In this document: positions 33,961-45,486 of the stretch, in pieces
Numbering within the stretch: the stretch's first letter is position 1
Layout: every line of letters begins with the position of its first letter
Origin: Hortaea werneckii
Lineage: Eukaryota > Ascomycota > Dothideomycetes > Mycosphaerellales > Teratosphaeriaceae
Direction: 5' to 3'
NCBI GenBank assembly: GCA_037044905.1
Contig: JBAOKB010000173.1
Location: 558,001 to 622,000 of the forward strand
DNA length: 64,000 nucleotides
The notes under the pieces: model-generated
Seen by the model: the letters and a program-made list of their open reading frames with translations, nothing else
Database searches by the model: none
What the model was told of the DNA's origin: nothing
Position numbers and translations under genes: made by a program

Positions 33961-35379
33961 CAATTCCCCAGGCTCTATCTTCGCCGTCGTTTGTCCCGCA
34001 AAGTGACTGCATGCAAGAACTCAAAGGGTTCATGCACCTGATCTTGAAAAAACACAGCGTGACGACTAACCCATCCTTCTACCTCCTCTCTCCCAGATCA
34101 ACAAACTTGAAGTTGACCGCCTGCCGCTTGGTTCTCTCTAGAACGGTTCTCGAGTGTCACACGCACTCGTCTGGTACCGCAACGAATCCGGTGATAAGGT
34201 ATGATAAAAGACTATATCTCCGTACCACAGATCCAACTGCCTAGGCATGTCATTTGTCTAGCACATTGGAGAATTCTTCATCAACTGCAGCATTTGGCAA
34301 ATACGGCTCCGCAAAATCGCCTCTGAAGAAGTTCCATCCTTTAAAACGACTAAATGCGTCGGTGACATCCAATTGCTGTTTTGTGAGTGCTCACGAACCT
34401 CGTGAGCCTGTAGTATTCCGCTTCCTGAGAGCCCTCACGCCTTCCCCCCTCTACTAATTTGAACCATGATGAAGCCTTCTTCGTCTTCGACCTCGGCGGT
34501 AATCATAAATGCGGCGGACGGTTGCAGACTCGATATTGGCACTTTTCGTTGTCTTGAGAGAGGTAAAGGTTCCTTCCCATAGAACTTCACGAATTCCGAT
34601 TTCTGTCCATAGTTGGCTAATTTCTCGTCTCTCGAAATCCGTTCTAGTGCAGTCCCATATGCTCCATGTTCCAGCGTCAGCAGCAAAGGCCCGCAATTCT
34701 ATTACGAAGGTATTGGTTGCCCTTAATGCTAAATCGTGTAGAGGGTGTGGTAGTTTCGGCAGGTGTCGGCCGAACTCGACCGAATGCGGTGAGTTTGGCA
34801 AGGCGGTCGGTAATTCCGCGTCTCCCCTTTACCTCAATTCCGAGACAGCGTTCTGTTCTCGCATAATTCCGGCCTGGCGTCCAGCCAAGACTAGCATGAC
34901 TCGATTATGCCCGTGCCCGGGCCGGCACGGCGCGTTCTGTACACACCGGTTGATAGTCCGGGCGCGGAGGCCTCATCGTCTGCGGGCGACGGAAGAGCTT
35001 ACACACCTACCTCCTACATAAAAAACTGTATAGTAGTAGTTCTGTAGTGAAGTACTTAGTAGCTACTTTGTAGACATCACCAATTAACTCCTTGAACGAA
35101 CGAAAACCGCCATTACCGTATACTATAAAGGAGGTGATAAAGTTTGGCTCTTCCGCTCTTCGAGGTCTAATCCACTGCAGCTACAGAAGATGCTCCTCCA
35201 TCCAGAATCTTGCAGCCGACCCTTATTAATCGTCGTTTAGCTCCGTACACGTTGCGTAGTCGCTACCCTATTGCATAGACCTCTTTATTTGCTTATCAAA
35301 CAAAGAAATAATTTGCTAGTGTGTCGCAGTATCGTCGTATTCGGAGGTACCAGATGCAGTCAAAACTATCAAGTTACAC
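33961..35379. other. Possible further retroelement debris, no gene
   Basis: Minus-strand coding-like scraps such as LITGFVAVPDECV (about 34190) and DRLAKLTAFGRVRPTPA (about 34800) follow the integrase relic upstream, but I could not match them to reverse transcriptase or RNase H motifs. 35.0-35.3 kb is AT-rich. Confidence 0.3.
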
Positions 35380-36369
35380 TTATACTTTCGCCCTTCTATA
35401 GAACTCGCAAAACCCCGACCGGCAGACCACAAGGACCTCATCATCACTCTTAAAAGCCTTCATGCGCTTTTTATTCTCCTTAGAAGTGGCATATCCGGCT
35501 TTGTCGCAGCCGAAAATGCCAACCATCTCCTCCAATAACGAGACATGAGGACGGATGTCACGACTTTCCGTTTGAGCATCGCGCATGAATCCTGTGTCGA
35601 GGGCAAGAAGCTTTATCGCCGGCCCTTCAGCTGTGTGCGTCTGTGATGCAGGCACATCATCTTGTTCATTTTCACCAAAAGCAACAACACGTTTCCGTTT
35701 TAGAGTGTTCCTGTTGGCTGAGCCGTCTGACTCATTTTTCGCCCTCCGCTCCCACCAGTTGCCGTCTGAGTCGGGTCGGACGTACACCCAATTTTAGATC
35801 CAGCCGCCTGAGTGGACGGAACTTTCTTCTCGCCTCTCCGAATTGTTCTGCTTCGATGATGCTGTTCAATGAGGACAATTAGTCCATGAGATCAATCAGA
35901 CTTGTACCGATGCGGAATCATTATGACCATCGGCAGTGGCATGCTCTCACTGCGTGATTTGACGTACCCTTCAGTTCCTCCTTGTTGCGAGCACTCTTTC
36001 GACTGTCGCGCTCGCTCTTCCTGGATGAAGTTGCTGTTTCTGCGCTCTCACGAGGGATATGCTTGGCTCTGTCGATTGGCGAACCAGGATCAGCCACGCT
36101 GATCCTTTCAGACATGGACTTTGGCTACGCAATTTCAGTCTTCGGCCCGTCTTCACCTCCTTGGGCTGCAATCTCGGGCAACATGAATTACTGACAGCAG
36201 TGTAGCTTACCTTCCCTTTTTGGGCATCTCTGTCCCTGATCTCCGACTGGAAGATTGTCTCTTCACCATGACGTTTATCAAGCCGAGTTGAGGGAGGACG
36301 ATGTTGGATACGGTGCTGGTTAGGATCCCGATCACTAAATGCCTGACGGGCACCGGCCATTCTCGACAT
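35380..36369 (-). pseudogene. Three-exon hypothetical gene with an in-frame TAA
   Basis: Exons 36369-36211, 36124-35968 and 35861-35380 are joined by introns of 86 and 106 nt with good signals (GTAAGC/GTAG and GTACGT/ACAG). Exon 1 begins MSRMAGARQAFSDRD; exon 2 carries PGSPIDRAKHIPRE and a Ser/Arg-rich charged stretch. Exon 3 reads SSVHSGGWI, then a TAA at 35794-35796, then continues in the same frame with NWVYVRPDSDGNWWERR and a bipartite basic run (TLKRKRVV) to the end. Splice sites and phases all agree, so a gene existed. The stop would remove the C-terminal 138 residues. The family is unknown. Confidence 0.5.
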
Positions 36370-38177
36370 GGACAGCAGGCACAAATTCAAAGAGACGAGA
36401 CTGAAAGCAAGGAAAGCAGGGAAAAAGGCCACTCGCAAGCAAGGTCTTTTGAAGTAGGCTGTCTTTTGCGCGTGTCGCTCCTTACATTACACAACAGAAC
36501 ATCCGCAACCTCAAACATGCGTTGATGCTTTGAGACAACGTCAAGGGCACGGTAAGGGCATGTGCAGACGCCGAAGATCAGAGTGATCACAGTGTTGGGA
36601 AGATTACTGTTGTGGGTCGAATGGAAATCCGAGCCGGGATCTTGAATGCAGCCAGAGAGGCTCAAAACTGTTCCATTCCAATCTGGGAGTAAAGACTCAT
36701 GCTCGATATGGTATGAGGTTATCAAGAGGGGAAAGGCGTTTGTTCAACGCTGAAACGGTTCTCCCTTCTCCGACTCATATCATGAGGTCGAAAGTAAGTT
36801 AAATGTGGGGCGTGTCTGTCTCCCAATCCATGCTTCCATTCAAATTCGTCGGTTCCAGTTTCCCTTGCGAAGTCTTTCACCATTGAAAAGGAACAAGTAC
36901 AGCATCGCCCCCTCTTATTTTCGACACTGGCGCAAAGATCGTGCCTTTCCTGATTAGGCTTATCTCCTTTTCAATGTGCGAGTGGCATCCTAATCTTTTC
37001 TCAATATGTCGTGTACCGCTGCATCTCTTAGCGGCGCTTGCGTATCCAGATTGTCGGAAGCGACATCTCAAGTTTTAATGCATCTCATGCATCTACCGGC
37101 GCTTTTCCACGGTTTCAATACATCCGCTTATACGGCTTATACGGCTTACACGGCTTGTCTCGCCTGCCGCCCTTGGCAATGCTGTGTCCGATGACAAGTA
37201 AGGTACCTCCTGGTGCAACAAGTCTACCTCCACGTTCGAAACACTTAGCACTTACAAATGACGGACTAGAGCACAGCGCCAGTGCCATTTTCACTGAAAC
37301 ACGCTCCGTTGCCATCGTCTTTCGCTGCGTCCTTTGGCATCGTCCAAGAGCTGTAGTGCTATGGCTGCAGGTAGCGGAGGTACTGTTGCGTTGCACGTCG
37401 AAAATGTACGCAAGGGACAGGTCATCGCTTATCGAGCCTTACACAGCATCCATAGGTTGCATCCGCTAGTTACCTGCCGCGAGACGAGGTCCGCGTCCTG
37501 ACATGTACGCTGTTACACCAACATGTAGTCGATGGCGAACCGATCTTTGCCTTGGCGCATTATTCCCTGTTGGTGTGCTCCGTAGCAGTCGAAGAACCCC
37601 GACCGATATACATCTACTAGTCAGCCTCGGTTGTCACCTTATTTTGATGGCCATGCGACCAAAGCAAGACCAAAGCAGGCATCGCAAACTGCTTCGTCCA
37701 CAGTCGATACCCATGTCCACGGGAATAGCCATTGCATTTAACAGCATCACCCCTGGGATATGGTCAAAACGCCGGGCAGCACCCACGAAGCCAACGAAAG
37801 TCTTACAGGGCATTGCGGGTCAGAACTTCAAGATCCAAGAGATAGGAAGGAGAGGCCATAGGTATCTTGGTCGGAAGATGGTTCTTGACTGGAAGAGGCG
37901 TTGGCAGTGTCAACTCAAGCTTGGAACGTGAGCACTACATCTCGTTGCTCTCCTTGCTTCTCGTAGTTTTTTAGTTAGGCGAGCGTCCATTTGTCTATTA
38001 AAATATACTTGTGTAGGCAGCTGCCCATCGCGAAGGCCTTAGTTGAGGAGAACAGTTCTGTCTTCTTATAAATGCACCGTGAACGGCGAAGCCGTGGCTA
38101 CCTGGGAATGCTGGCTGACATAGGAGGTGAGAGTGTTTCACGTTTTTTGGGGTGGGGTTCGAGGGAGGGTGGGGGAA
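36370..38177. other. No convincing gene
   Basis: There are several 90-140-codon frames on both strands without motifs. A short TACGGCTTA-type minisatellite (three to four units) lies at about 37128-37160. A minus-strand piece GGRLVAPGGTLLVIG at about 37230 recalls a dehydrogenase loop but is isolated. Confidence 0.3.
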
Positions 38178-38202
38178 GGGGGGGGGGGGGGGGGGGGGGG
38201 GG
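38178..38202. repeat. 25-nt poly-G homopolymer
   Basis: An uninterrupted run of 25 G, preceded by GGGAGGGTGGGGGAA and followed by AGAAGGAGGAGGA, forming a purine-rich tract of about 60 bp. Confidence 0.95.
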
Positions 38203-38953
38203 AGAAGGAGGAGGAGCTGGAAGGAAAGGCCGGCAAAGACGCAAGTTGGCCTTAATTCGGTCTATTCGACCCGTGCGTGCAAGTGAGAAGTGGCAGGCAA
38301 TGCGTGGGGGCGATCTGAATCATTTGATAATTATCTGGGTTGTTTAGTCCACTAAAGCTGCTTCGACTACCCGTTCTAAGTTATTGGCGGGATGAGCTGG
38401 GCGTGTGGTCCATAATTCGGCGGGCACCAAGTAATAAGTCGACCATGGTAAATACTACGGCGTGCTCGCAAGGTACTTTGCGTTGGGCTTGCAGCTTTTT
38501 TCGACACGAGCTTCAGCGATATCGAAGAATCCAGCGCGTTGGTGAAGAAACGAGGAGTCCTTCGCTGCGTAGAGAGCGTGACCTGTCCGACTTCTAGGCG
38601 TCAGGTCGAAGGCTCACATGAGAGCGATCAGTCAGCCATCTAGTGGTAGACAGTTCCTGCAAGACGTGATTCCATGCGCCTGCACGTGACGAAGCGCTTC
38701 GAGACTCAACACGTGCAAACTGCGCCTGAGGGTGGTAGCACTTGCCCAGAGGCCAGATGACCATTGAGGTTTGGGCCGTCACCTGATAACCGTCCCACCG
38801 ACACCTGCATACCCAATTCGCTGCCTGAGTCGGCACGGATGAACGGGAGGCGATATTTTCCATCATCTTGTGGCATCTCTTCAACCTTTCCTCCTTCATT
38901 CTTCTACTGCACCGAGACGCTGACCAGACCAAAGCGTAGCCAGCCCAATCATC
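38203..38953. other. No gene seen
   Basis: A 169-codon minus frame spans 38594-39103 but overlaps the better plus-strand candidate and has no motif. Otherwise I see nothing. Confidence 0.3.
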
Positions 38954-39751
38954 ATGCTCTTCACCACCTCGAGAGAAACGTGGCTCGAAAATGTCGGACA
39001 AGGCCTCAATTCGGATGGCGAGACTCAAGGAAGCTCTGGTGAGCGATTCAAGAAAGCAGGCAGGACGTGCGACTCCGGGAAGCCCTGCACAAGCTGTAGG
39101 CATCAGAAGAAGGTGTGCGAATGGCGATACGACAGCGACACGAGCGTCCAGTACTTCCCGGAAGGCACGAGGCCATCAAAATACTCGGATCTGCTCATCG
39201 ATTGCTGTTATGACTGCACGCATGCGTCAAGGAAGCTGTTTGGGAGGGACGTTGTCGGCGATGGATGCTTCCCCTGCAGCGAGTGCCGAGCAAAGGCAGA
39301 GCGACAAAGGTCTCAGACGACAACCTGCCACCAACCGCGGGGCGACGGAGGTGTCCAAGTACACACCGTGAGTCGCGGTAGCCGCGCCGCTCGCATGTCC
39401 ACAAGTGTTGCGGCGTCCATTGACAAAATTGCGACTATGATCACGGGAGGGGCAACATTGCAACCGTGGGATGGAGGGGCGAGACAGGGCACTCCCAACG
39501 CGTCGACCGGGGAAAAGGCGGGGCCAGACCATCCGAGCGAGCCGAGGAGCCCCGAGCTTGAAGGTCAGGATTCCGCGAGTGCGTGTGCTGTTACTACCGA
39601 GGATTTGAAGGTCTCACCACTGGATTCACAGCTAATAGAAAGGACGGACATCAGCTCCTTGCCATCCAACGCAGCCTGGCTGCGGAGGATCAAGGTCCAT
39701 TCAAAAGGCTCTTCAATCCGTTTCTTTTCAACTCTCAACGGATGCAAATAG
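38954..39751 (+). CDS. Cys-rich protein resembling half of a fungal zinc cluster
   Basis: A 265-aa ORF with an ATG at 38954. Residues about 39-60 read TCDSGKPCTSCRHQKKVCEW, which matches the second half of a Zn2Cys6 cluster (C-x5-C-x2-C-x6-C). The first C-x2-C half is absent; the preceding residues (ERFKKAGR) occupy its place. A second Cys set, DCCYDCTHASRK then GCFPCSECRAK, follows 35-60 residues later. The rest is low-complexity and probably disordered. It could be a damaged transcription factor, an ORF whose true first exon lies upstream with the missing cysteines, or a different Cys-rich fold. A competing frame begins MSDKASIRMARLKEAL at 38991. Confidence 0.5.
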   Translation: MLFTTSRETWLENVGQGLNSDGETQGSSGERFKKAGRTCDSGKPCTSCRHQKKVCEWRYDSDTSVQYFPEGTRPSKYSDLLIDCCYDCTHASRKLFGRDVVGDGCFPCSECRAKAERQRSQTTTCHQPRGDGGVQVHTVSRGSRAARMSTSVAASIDKIATMITGGATLQPWDGGARQGTPNASTGEKAGPDHPSEPRSPELEGQDSASACAVTTEDLKVSPLDSQLIERTDISSLPSNAAWLRRIKVHSKGSSIRFFSTLNGCK

Positions 39752-41310
39752 GTAATAAACATCCACAGCTCTCGAGGGTCTGTCGACGAAAGAGCTGCTG
39801 ATGCGTCAACAGGTATTACAATGTTTGCCGTCGGCTTCAAAAGGGCCAGTACTGACCACAACACTTATCGCCCAAGGCAAAAGGCTCAGTTTAGGATTGC
39901 GACAGCGACGTGGAGATTACCGGGAATGGCAATGATCACTTACCCTTCGATTGGGCGTACAGCTTCATATTGTTACGTTCTCTTGGGATCCTGTGAAAGC
40001 CACCGAAAGCCCAGCGCACGGGGGGGAAATGCCGGGTGACTATGATGAGGAATTTTGATCAGCTGCTTCTCCATCGGCCATTCAACGGGAAAGTGTTACC
40101 GACTATCCATCGCTTTGGTCACGGCCTCTCTCTCACCAACACTTGTCCTGCTTCACCGGCCATATCGATATCATGGCTTCCAAATGATCTCATATCTTGC
40201 GGCACACGACGCTTCATCGAAAGCGCACTGTAAGCCCGCAACGTTTGGGTTGTACGGAGGAAGGGCAGTCTCGCTATGTGTTGGCGTCGCCGCTCGAAGA
40301 AGAGACATAACACAGGGGACCGATCATACGGTTGCGACGACATTGGCGGTTATGACATGTTCCATCTTGATAGGCAAATTGATAATGTTCTCTCACAATG
40401 GTTTGCCCTGTCTCGAGACAGGTGTTTTCCCAAGACAGTTGTGCTATTAATTGCGTTCCAGACGGGTTTGATCTCGAACAAGCTGCATAGTATATTAAGC
40501 TGCAGCTGTCGATAATGGCACTCGACACTGAGAAGAAGTACAGCCGTATGTTAGTATAGCAGCGTAATGGAAGCACCAGCCCTATGACTCCATCCAGTTC
40601 TATGCCCAGTGCGGTCACCATGCGCGCTTTTACGCTCCTTTCCATGTCCGTCGCTGTCCATGGGCCAGCACTCTTCTCATTCCCGAAGCTTTCCATCGGC
40701 GGCCCTTCGCGTCTAAGCGATCCATTTGATACTCGTATCTCTTGGGGCTTGCGCCCAGAAATTTGAGCTATGTGTCGACCTCCAGAAGCCTAGTTTGAGG
40801 GATTACGTCGATCGTGCGTGCATTGATATAGGTCATTACCGCTGCTGGAGTGCCTCGACCGGAAACGTTGGTCTCGAAGCGCGATACTGTCAGCCTTCCT
40901 GATGTGGCGGTGGTACACGTGTTAGTCAATACTGAATGGATCGGTGCACGCAAGCAGTTGAAAGCGTCGACCGAGCTGGAAAGACGGGTCAAATATCTAG
41001 ACAAAGGAAGTTGACGTAGCGGACCGGCTTGGTTCCACTGCCTACTACTGTATAGGTAGCAGCTTCTCAGCAGTGGTGGTGGTCCATGGTTGGTACAGTA
41101 GCGCCTTGAAGAGCTTTGACCTTCCCCATGGCGCCGGCCCGCACGGTGCGACGCTGTGAAAGTACCCTCGGTACTTGGTACCTAGGTAGGTTTCTGGGAA
41201 CGTTGGCTTCTCTGTACGGTTTCATTGTTCCAACTTCCAAGCTATACTGTCCCTTCCCACATACCGCTCTTTCAGAACGAGGTCTTTTGACGAGTCCCTA
41301 TACTGTCACA
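39752..41310. other. Mostly non-coding, with one weak ORF
   Basis: Apart from the ORF at 40274-40696 I see only short frames. A TACCTAGGTAGG motif lies at 41179-41190, in the likely promoter of the next small ORF. Confidence 0.35.
40274..40696 (-). CDS. Hypothetical ORF, 140 aa
   Basis: It opens with a true ATG at 40696 (MESFGNEKSAGPWTATD) and contains a hydrophobic stretch (LDGVIGLVLPLRC) and scattered cysteines. No domain. It could be chance, or an unspliced piece of a gene. Confidence 0.25.
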   Translation of the reverse strand: MESFGNEKSAGPWTATDMERSVKARMVTALGIELDGVIGLVLPLRCYTNIRLYFFSVSSAIIDSCSLIYYAACSRSNPSGTQLIAQLSWENTCLETGQTIVREHYQFAYQDGTCHNRQCRRNRMIGPLCYVSSSSGDANT

Positions 41311-41622
41311 ATGGCCTCAATTGCTTCTCACCGCGTAGCCACCCCTCTTCTCTCCCCCGGCCAGCTAATTACTCTTGATGAACTCGGAAAAGTCCACAGA
41401 CGGCCCATCCCTTCGTCCCAGTCCTCGCCTCAGTCCTCGCGTCATCACTCCACTGGTGCCGTGAATGATCCTGACGAACTTCGGCTGTTGCTCATTCGTC
41501 CTCCTGTCTTCAAAGTGATTTACGTGGGCTCTGCTTTGCACGCCACCACGATGCGTGAAACAACCATCAACCCACGAACCCAACTAACCCGTCTTTCCCT
41601 TTCCACAAGCCAAGTTACATAG
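41311..41622 (+). CDS. Hypothetical protein, 103 aa
   Basis: ATG at 41311 after a pyrimidine-rich leader, starting MASIASHRVATPLLSPG. It is Ser/Pro-rich in the middle with a more ordered segment DELRLLLIRPPVFKVIYVG. An in-frame ATG at 41128 would add 61 residues. The family is unknown. Confidence 0.35.
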   Translation: MASIASHRVATPLLSPGQLITLDELGKVHRRPIPSSQSSPQSSRHHSTGAVNDPDELRLLLIRPPVFKVIYVGSALHATTMRETTINPRTQLTRLSLSTSQVT

Positions 41623-42242
41623 TAGCGTTCGGGCCTTCTTACAAAGCAACTTAAAGTTTCCAACAAGACCTCAAGCCATCTAAGTTTCGTGGTAGAAGGC
41701 CAACGCCACCTTTTGCGGCTGGGAAAACTCTAGATGTCCGCCTATTTACCAAGAAATTTAATCGTCTTGGTGCTCCCCATGATCAAACGGGGGGAGTGCA
41801 TTACAGCCCGAATAGAGGGATTTGAAACGGAAGAAAAGGGGCCGGGAAGGGGTTATGTGTAAGGAAGAAATAAGGGAAAGAGAGTAGAGGTAGAAGACGG
41901 GGAAGTGGAGCAAGAACGAAACAGAAGTGAGCACTGGAGTAGACGATGGGGGAAGAAACTCGACATAAGAACGAAAGGAGAAGAAGAGATGAAGGGAGGG
42001 AGAGGGAAGGGCGGTGGAGAGAGGAGGTTGAGAGACTAAGTACAGAGAAACATCGTCCATCATCCTCGAACAGTTCACCCAAAAATGAAGAAACCTCTTC
42101 AAGTTGCACGATATCCGAGAAATGAAAAGAGAGAAACCCCTTGAGACCTTTTCCATTGCATCGCCGCACAACCTCCTCTACCTCCCCATCGTCATCCCAG
42201 AACTCATCCACTTTCTCGGTCGAACTCTCCTAATTCCTCACT

Positions 42243-43650
42243 TCATCCTCCATCTCCCTCAACTCCTTTCTCGCAGCTAACATAGGCCCGGCATTCACTG
42301 CGGAATCCGCAGAAGCAAGGAAACCCGCTACGGGCCCGGGCCCTATCATTGCACCTTATGCCGGAAATATCCTCCGTCTGCAGACCCCTAACTTGCTCGC
42401 CCTTAGGTGCCTTCGTCGGCCTTCTTACCCCCTCCGTCTTCTTAATATACTCCCTAATAGGGACCATAGCCGCCTCACGGCCTGCCGATGTTATATCGGA
42501 CCCGGACATGACGGCCGAAAGTCTCACCAAAACATCTAGATCGAAAGTCTTCCCCTTCTCCTTCTCCTTCTCCTCCTGCTTCTCCTCCTCCTTCTCCTTC
42601 TTATTAGCCCTACTGCTTCTCCTCCCAGAACCAATACTCCCACCATCCTCTTGTTGCCCGTCGTCCAGATTCCTAACGCCAAACGTCCCGCGATCAATCT
42701 TAGTATCCCTGAACGTCGTTTCAAAAATCCCTTCTCCTCTGCTCCCGCCCCAGGAACCCGACGGGGAACTTCTTCGGCATCCGTCTCAGAATCGTCTCAT
42801 AAATTTCGCCTTCCTGGCGCCCAGCATCAGTATCCTCTGTCCGCCCTCCGCCCTGCTCCATACCAATGCGGCATAAACTCTGCCTTTCACGTGGGTAAAA
42901 ACAATCCCGGGTCGCAAAGTATGCGGACGGCCGAGGCGAGTTTGTTGCTACCCCCATACTACTTCTCCGGGAGGGTGGAAATGTGCAGGTTCAGGAACGC
43001 GGCGCCGGATTCGCGCGTGAGGGCTTTAGCCAGCATGGTTTTGAGAGGAGGACGCTTGAGAGGGCGGTGAGGAGCGAGGAGGTGGTGCTGTCGAGGTGCA
43101 GCAGGGCTAGGAGGTAGATAACGGTTTCCCGGAGGTTGTCGATGATGGGGTCCAGGCCGCCGATGTCCGTGAACGTTACGGGGATTTCGGCTGAGGGAAT
43201 GGCTTCCATTGCGATACTTCGTTCATCGGAGGTGAGGGTGAGCAGGGGTGGTGGGGGTCGCCTGGGGACGGGTTTGCGGAGTTTGCAGGAGCGACGGCGG
43301 TGGGGAGGTTGGGATAGGGAGCGCTGGGCGGTGTTGTTGTCGGAGTAGTCGAAGTCATCGTCATCCGTGGGAAGACGAGTCCCTGATGCCGGCGAGCATT
43401 GAGCGCAGCGAGAGGGTCAAGCCATCTAGAAGGCCGAAGATTAGGAGGAGGGATGGGATGAGAGTCCCGCGGAAGTGAAAGGAGAAGTAGAAAAGAAGCA
43501 GGCAAGGACGGGGAAAGTCAAGGGATGCCGCGGCAGTGGAGGGATTTGATCAAAGGTCAAACCGATGGAGCCGAGCGAGGCGAAGGCGGCTACAGGGCTG
43601 GAGGCGGGGAAGACGGTTGCTGATTCATGACGATGGGGCCTGTTAAACAC
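42243..43650 (-). pseudogene. Msp1/ATAD1-like AAA ATPase, copy 1, P-loop and Walker B lost
   Basis: The order is that of Msp1-type membrane AAA proteins. RSIAMEAIPSAEIPVTFTDI then GGLDPIIDNLRETVIYLL lies at about 43215-43110. After a frame change MLAKALTRESGAAFLNLHIS and TLPEK appear, where a TAG replaces the Trp of the usual KWYG. Then KAEFMPHW, RRMPKKFPVGFLG (about 42790) and MSGSDITSAGREAAMVPIRE (about 42500) complete the C-terminus. The GPPGCGKT P-loop that should precede MLAKAL is missing, replaced by a few residues, and the Walker B segment before KAEFM is also absent. Msp1 extracts mislocalised tail-anchored proteins from outer mitochondrial membranes; this copy cannot bind ATP. The N-terminal part to 43650 is only weakly readable. 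Confidence 0.75.
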
Positions 43651-44416
43651 TTTTCTTACCTCTTTCCTCTCGTTCTTTTATGATAAGAAACAGTTATGTG
43701 GAGTAGGGTACCAATGCTACCTACTATGTATGTTACGGCCTGCTTTCTTTTGGGAAGAGAAGGGAATTGTCTGCATCAGTCGCACTGACATCTTTCGTTA
43801 ACACGCGCGGGAGTTTTTTGCAACTTTAAACCAGGTGTAATCTGAAAAGAAAAGGTAAATAAGTCCTCAATCGAGACGTCTGGGGTATTGTGGGTTCTGA
43901 TTCTGGCTTGGGGTTCTCTGAAAATAAGATGAGTAGTCTCGCTCGCCAAAGCTTTTGCAGTGGAGGGAGGATGGTCAGGGGTCGTTTATGGGAATGTGAG
44001 TTCTTTCTTGGTTTGATGTCCTGCAAAATGTTGCTGAGCCATGTCGCTCGTTAATGTTCTTGCAGTGCTCCTGCCATAAGCTGCTGTGTTTCAGCCTGAT
44101 ACCCCTGGGCCTTGATGAGAAGCTGTCCAAACCGCCTCCGCATGTCTTCCGTCTTCCTCCCTTGGATTTACTCTTCAATCTTGATCTTCAGATCTTCCTT
44201 CGCAACATTGGACTTCCGGACGACGACCTTGGCCTTGCACACCGTTGTCATCTCCTCCATCTCTGGTTTTCGTGTTAGCACTGGTTACGCAAACAAGCAA
44301 GAGAGGCAAAGGGGGAAATCCATACGTTCTGGCCCATTCCGTTGCCGTACTCGCAAACAGTCGGAAAGACAGAGATCTGGAGGGCTCGTCCTAGGAGTTC
44401 GGTTTCCCCTTCATCA
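43651..44416. other. Spacer between the two Msp1-like copies
   Basis: The minus strand has a charged coding-like run (CKAKVVVRKSNVAKEDLKI, about 44230-44170) followed by RFGQLLIKAQGYQAETQQL, ending in frame breaks. It could be a leftover of another gene. No motif is recognised. Confidence 0.3.
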
Positions 44417-45347
44417 CTAGACCAGTGGCCCCATGCTCGCCATATCGTCGATCTCGTCGATGAAGACAACCGCGGGCTGCATTTTACTCGCGAGCGAGAA
44501 CATGGCGGAGACCACTTTGTAGCTGACGCTGTCCTGCTTCTCCGCGAGGGTCGAGATATGCAGGCTCAGGAAAGCGGCGCTGCAGTCACGCGCCAGGGCT
44601 TTGACCAGCACGGTTTGGCCGCAGCCGGAAGGTCCGTAGAGCAGGATGCCCAGGAGAGGGGTGAGGAGCAAGGAAATGGTGGTTACAGGTGGGAGAGGTT
44701 GATCGAGTAGATGACAGTCTCGCGGAGGTCGGCAATGATCGGGTCTAACCCTCCAATGTCGATGAAGGTTATGGGGATTTGTGTGGGCGAGATTACTTCC
44801 ATTGCGGGGGTCTATTCGGAGGAGCCCCGGGGCAAGAGTAGATGGCGGGGTTGGGTGGACGGGGGATTGCGGGAGCGACGACGGCGAGGGCGATGGGAGA
44901 CGCGAGTGGTGGTGTCATTGTTGGAGCAGGCGAAGCCAGTCTAAGTTGGAAAAGTCCTCTCCCTCCGATATCTCGTTCTTGAGTTGTCAGTCGCGGTTGG
45001 AGAAATGGATTGGAGACGGAAGTTGGCGGCCAGGGCTTTCTGTCGGGCTTAGTAGTATGCGTTCCGAAACCAATCTGACCACTGGCGCTGCTGACACTAA
45101 ACCCCATCTCCGCCGTCACAGCACGCTGCGTAGGTGGTGTATTCGGGCTTTCCTGTGGTAGTGGCCCGTCCTTATGGGTTAGAATACTGCTGATTCCTGA
45201 GACACGGCCAAACGGTTCGTCTCCCGCAAATTGAATATTTGAATACTCAGCAAGTTGAACAGACGAGTCCCCTAGCATGTTGAGCAGGCGAGTCCTCGTA
45301 ATTGTCGGCACCACGGCCATCGAAAATAGCGATTCCCGGGCGCTCAT
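44417..45347 (-). pseudogene. Msp1-like AAA ATPase, copy 2, truncated with an altered P-loop
   Basis: The N-terminal part (45347 downward) is Pro-rich and parallels copy 1. AMEVISPTQIPITFIDIGGL and LDPIIADLRETVIYSINL follow at about 44810-44730. After a frameshift the core reads ILLYGPSGCGQTVLVKALAR (about 44650-44590), LHISTLAEK and AVVFIDEIDDMASMGPLV, then a TAG at 44417-44419. Walker B (VVFIDEID) is intact, but the P-loop lysine is replaced by glutamine (GCGQT), and everything after Walker B (sensor 1, Arg fingers, the MSGSD region) is missing. It is not functional as an ATPase. Together with copy 1 it forms a tandem duplicate about 1.5 kb apart. Confidence 0.75.
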
Positions 45348-45486
45348 CAGTCCGGTTGCCCAAATCTGTACTCATCGTTTCGCCACCATCATGAGGTCTC
45401 GATGCTTCTGGAGCTTGCGGCTGGCCAATAATGGGAATTTCGGTCGTTGCTGATGTCCTTGGTCCAATTTAGCCGGTTCCTCTCTT

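Noticed and set aside
37115..37396. Possible dehydrogenase fragment (GGRLVAPGGTLLVIG)
   Set aside because: A single short resemblance with no second motif in any frame.
38594..39103. 169-codon minus-strand ORF
   Set aside because: It overlaps the plus-strand Cys-rich candidate, has no motif and no supporting splice context.
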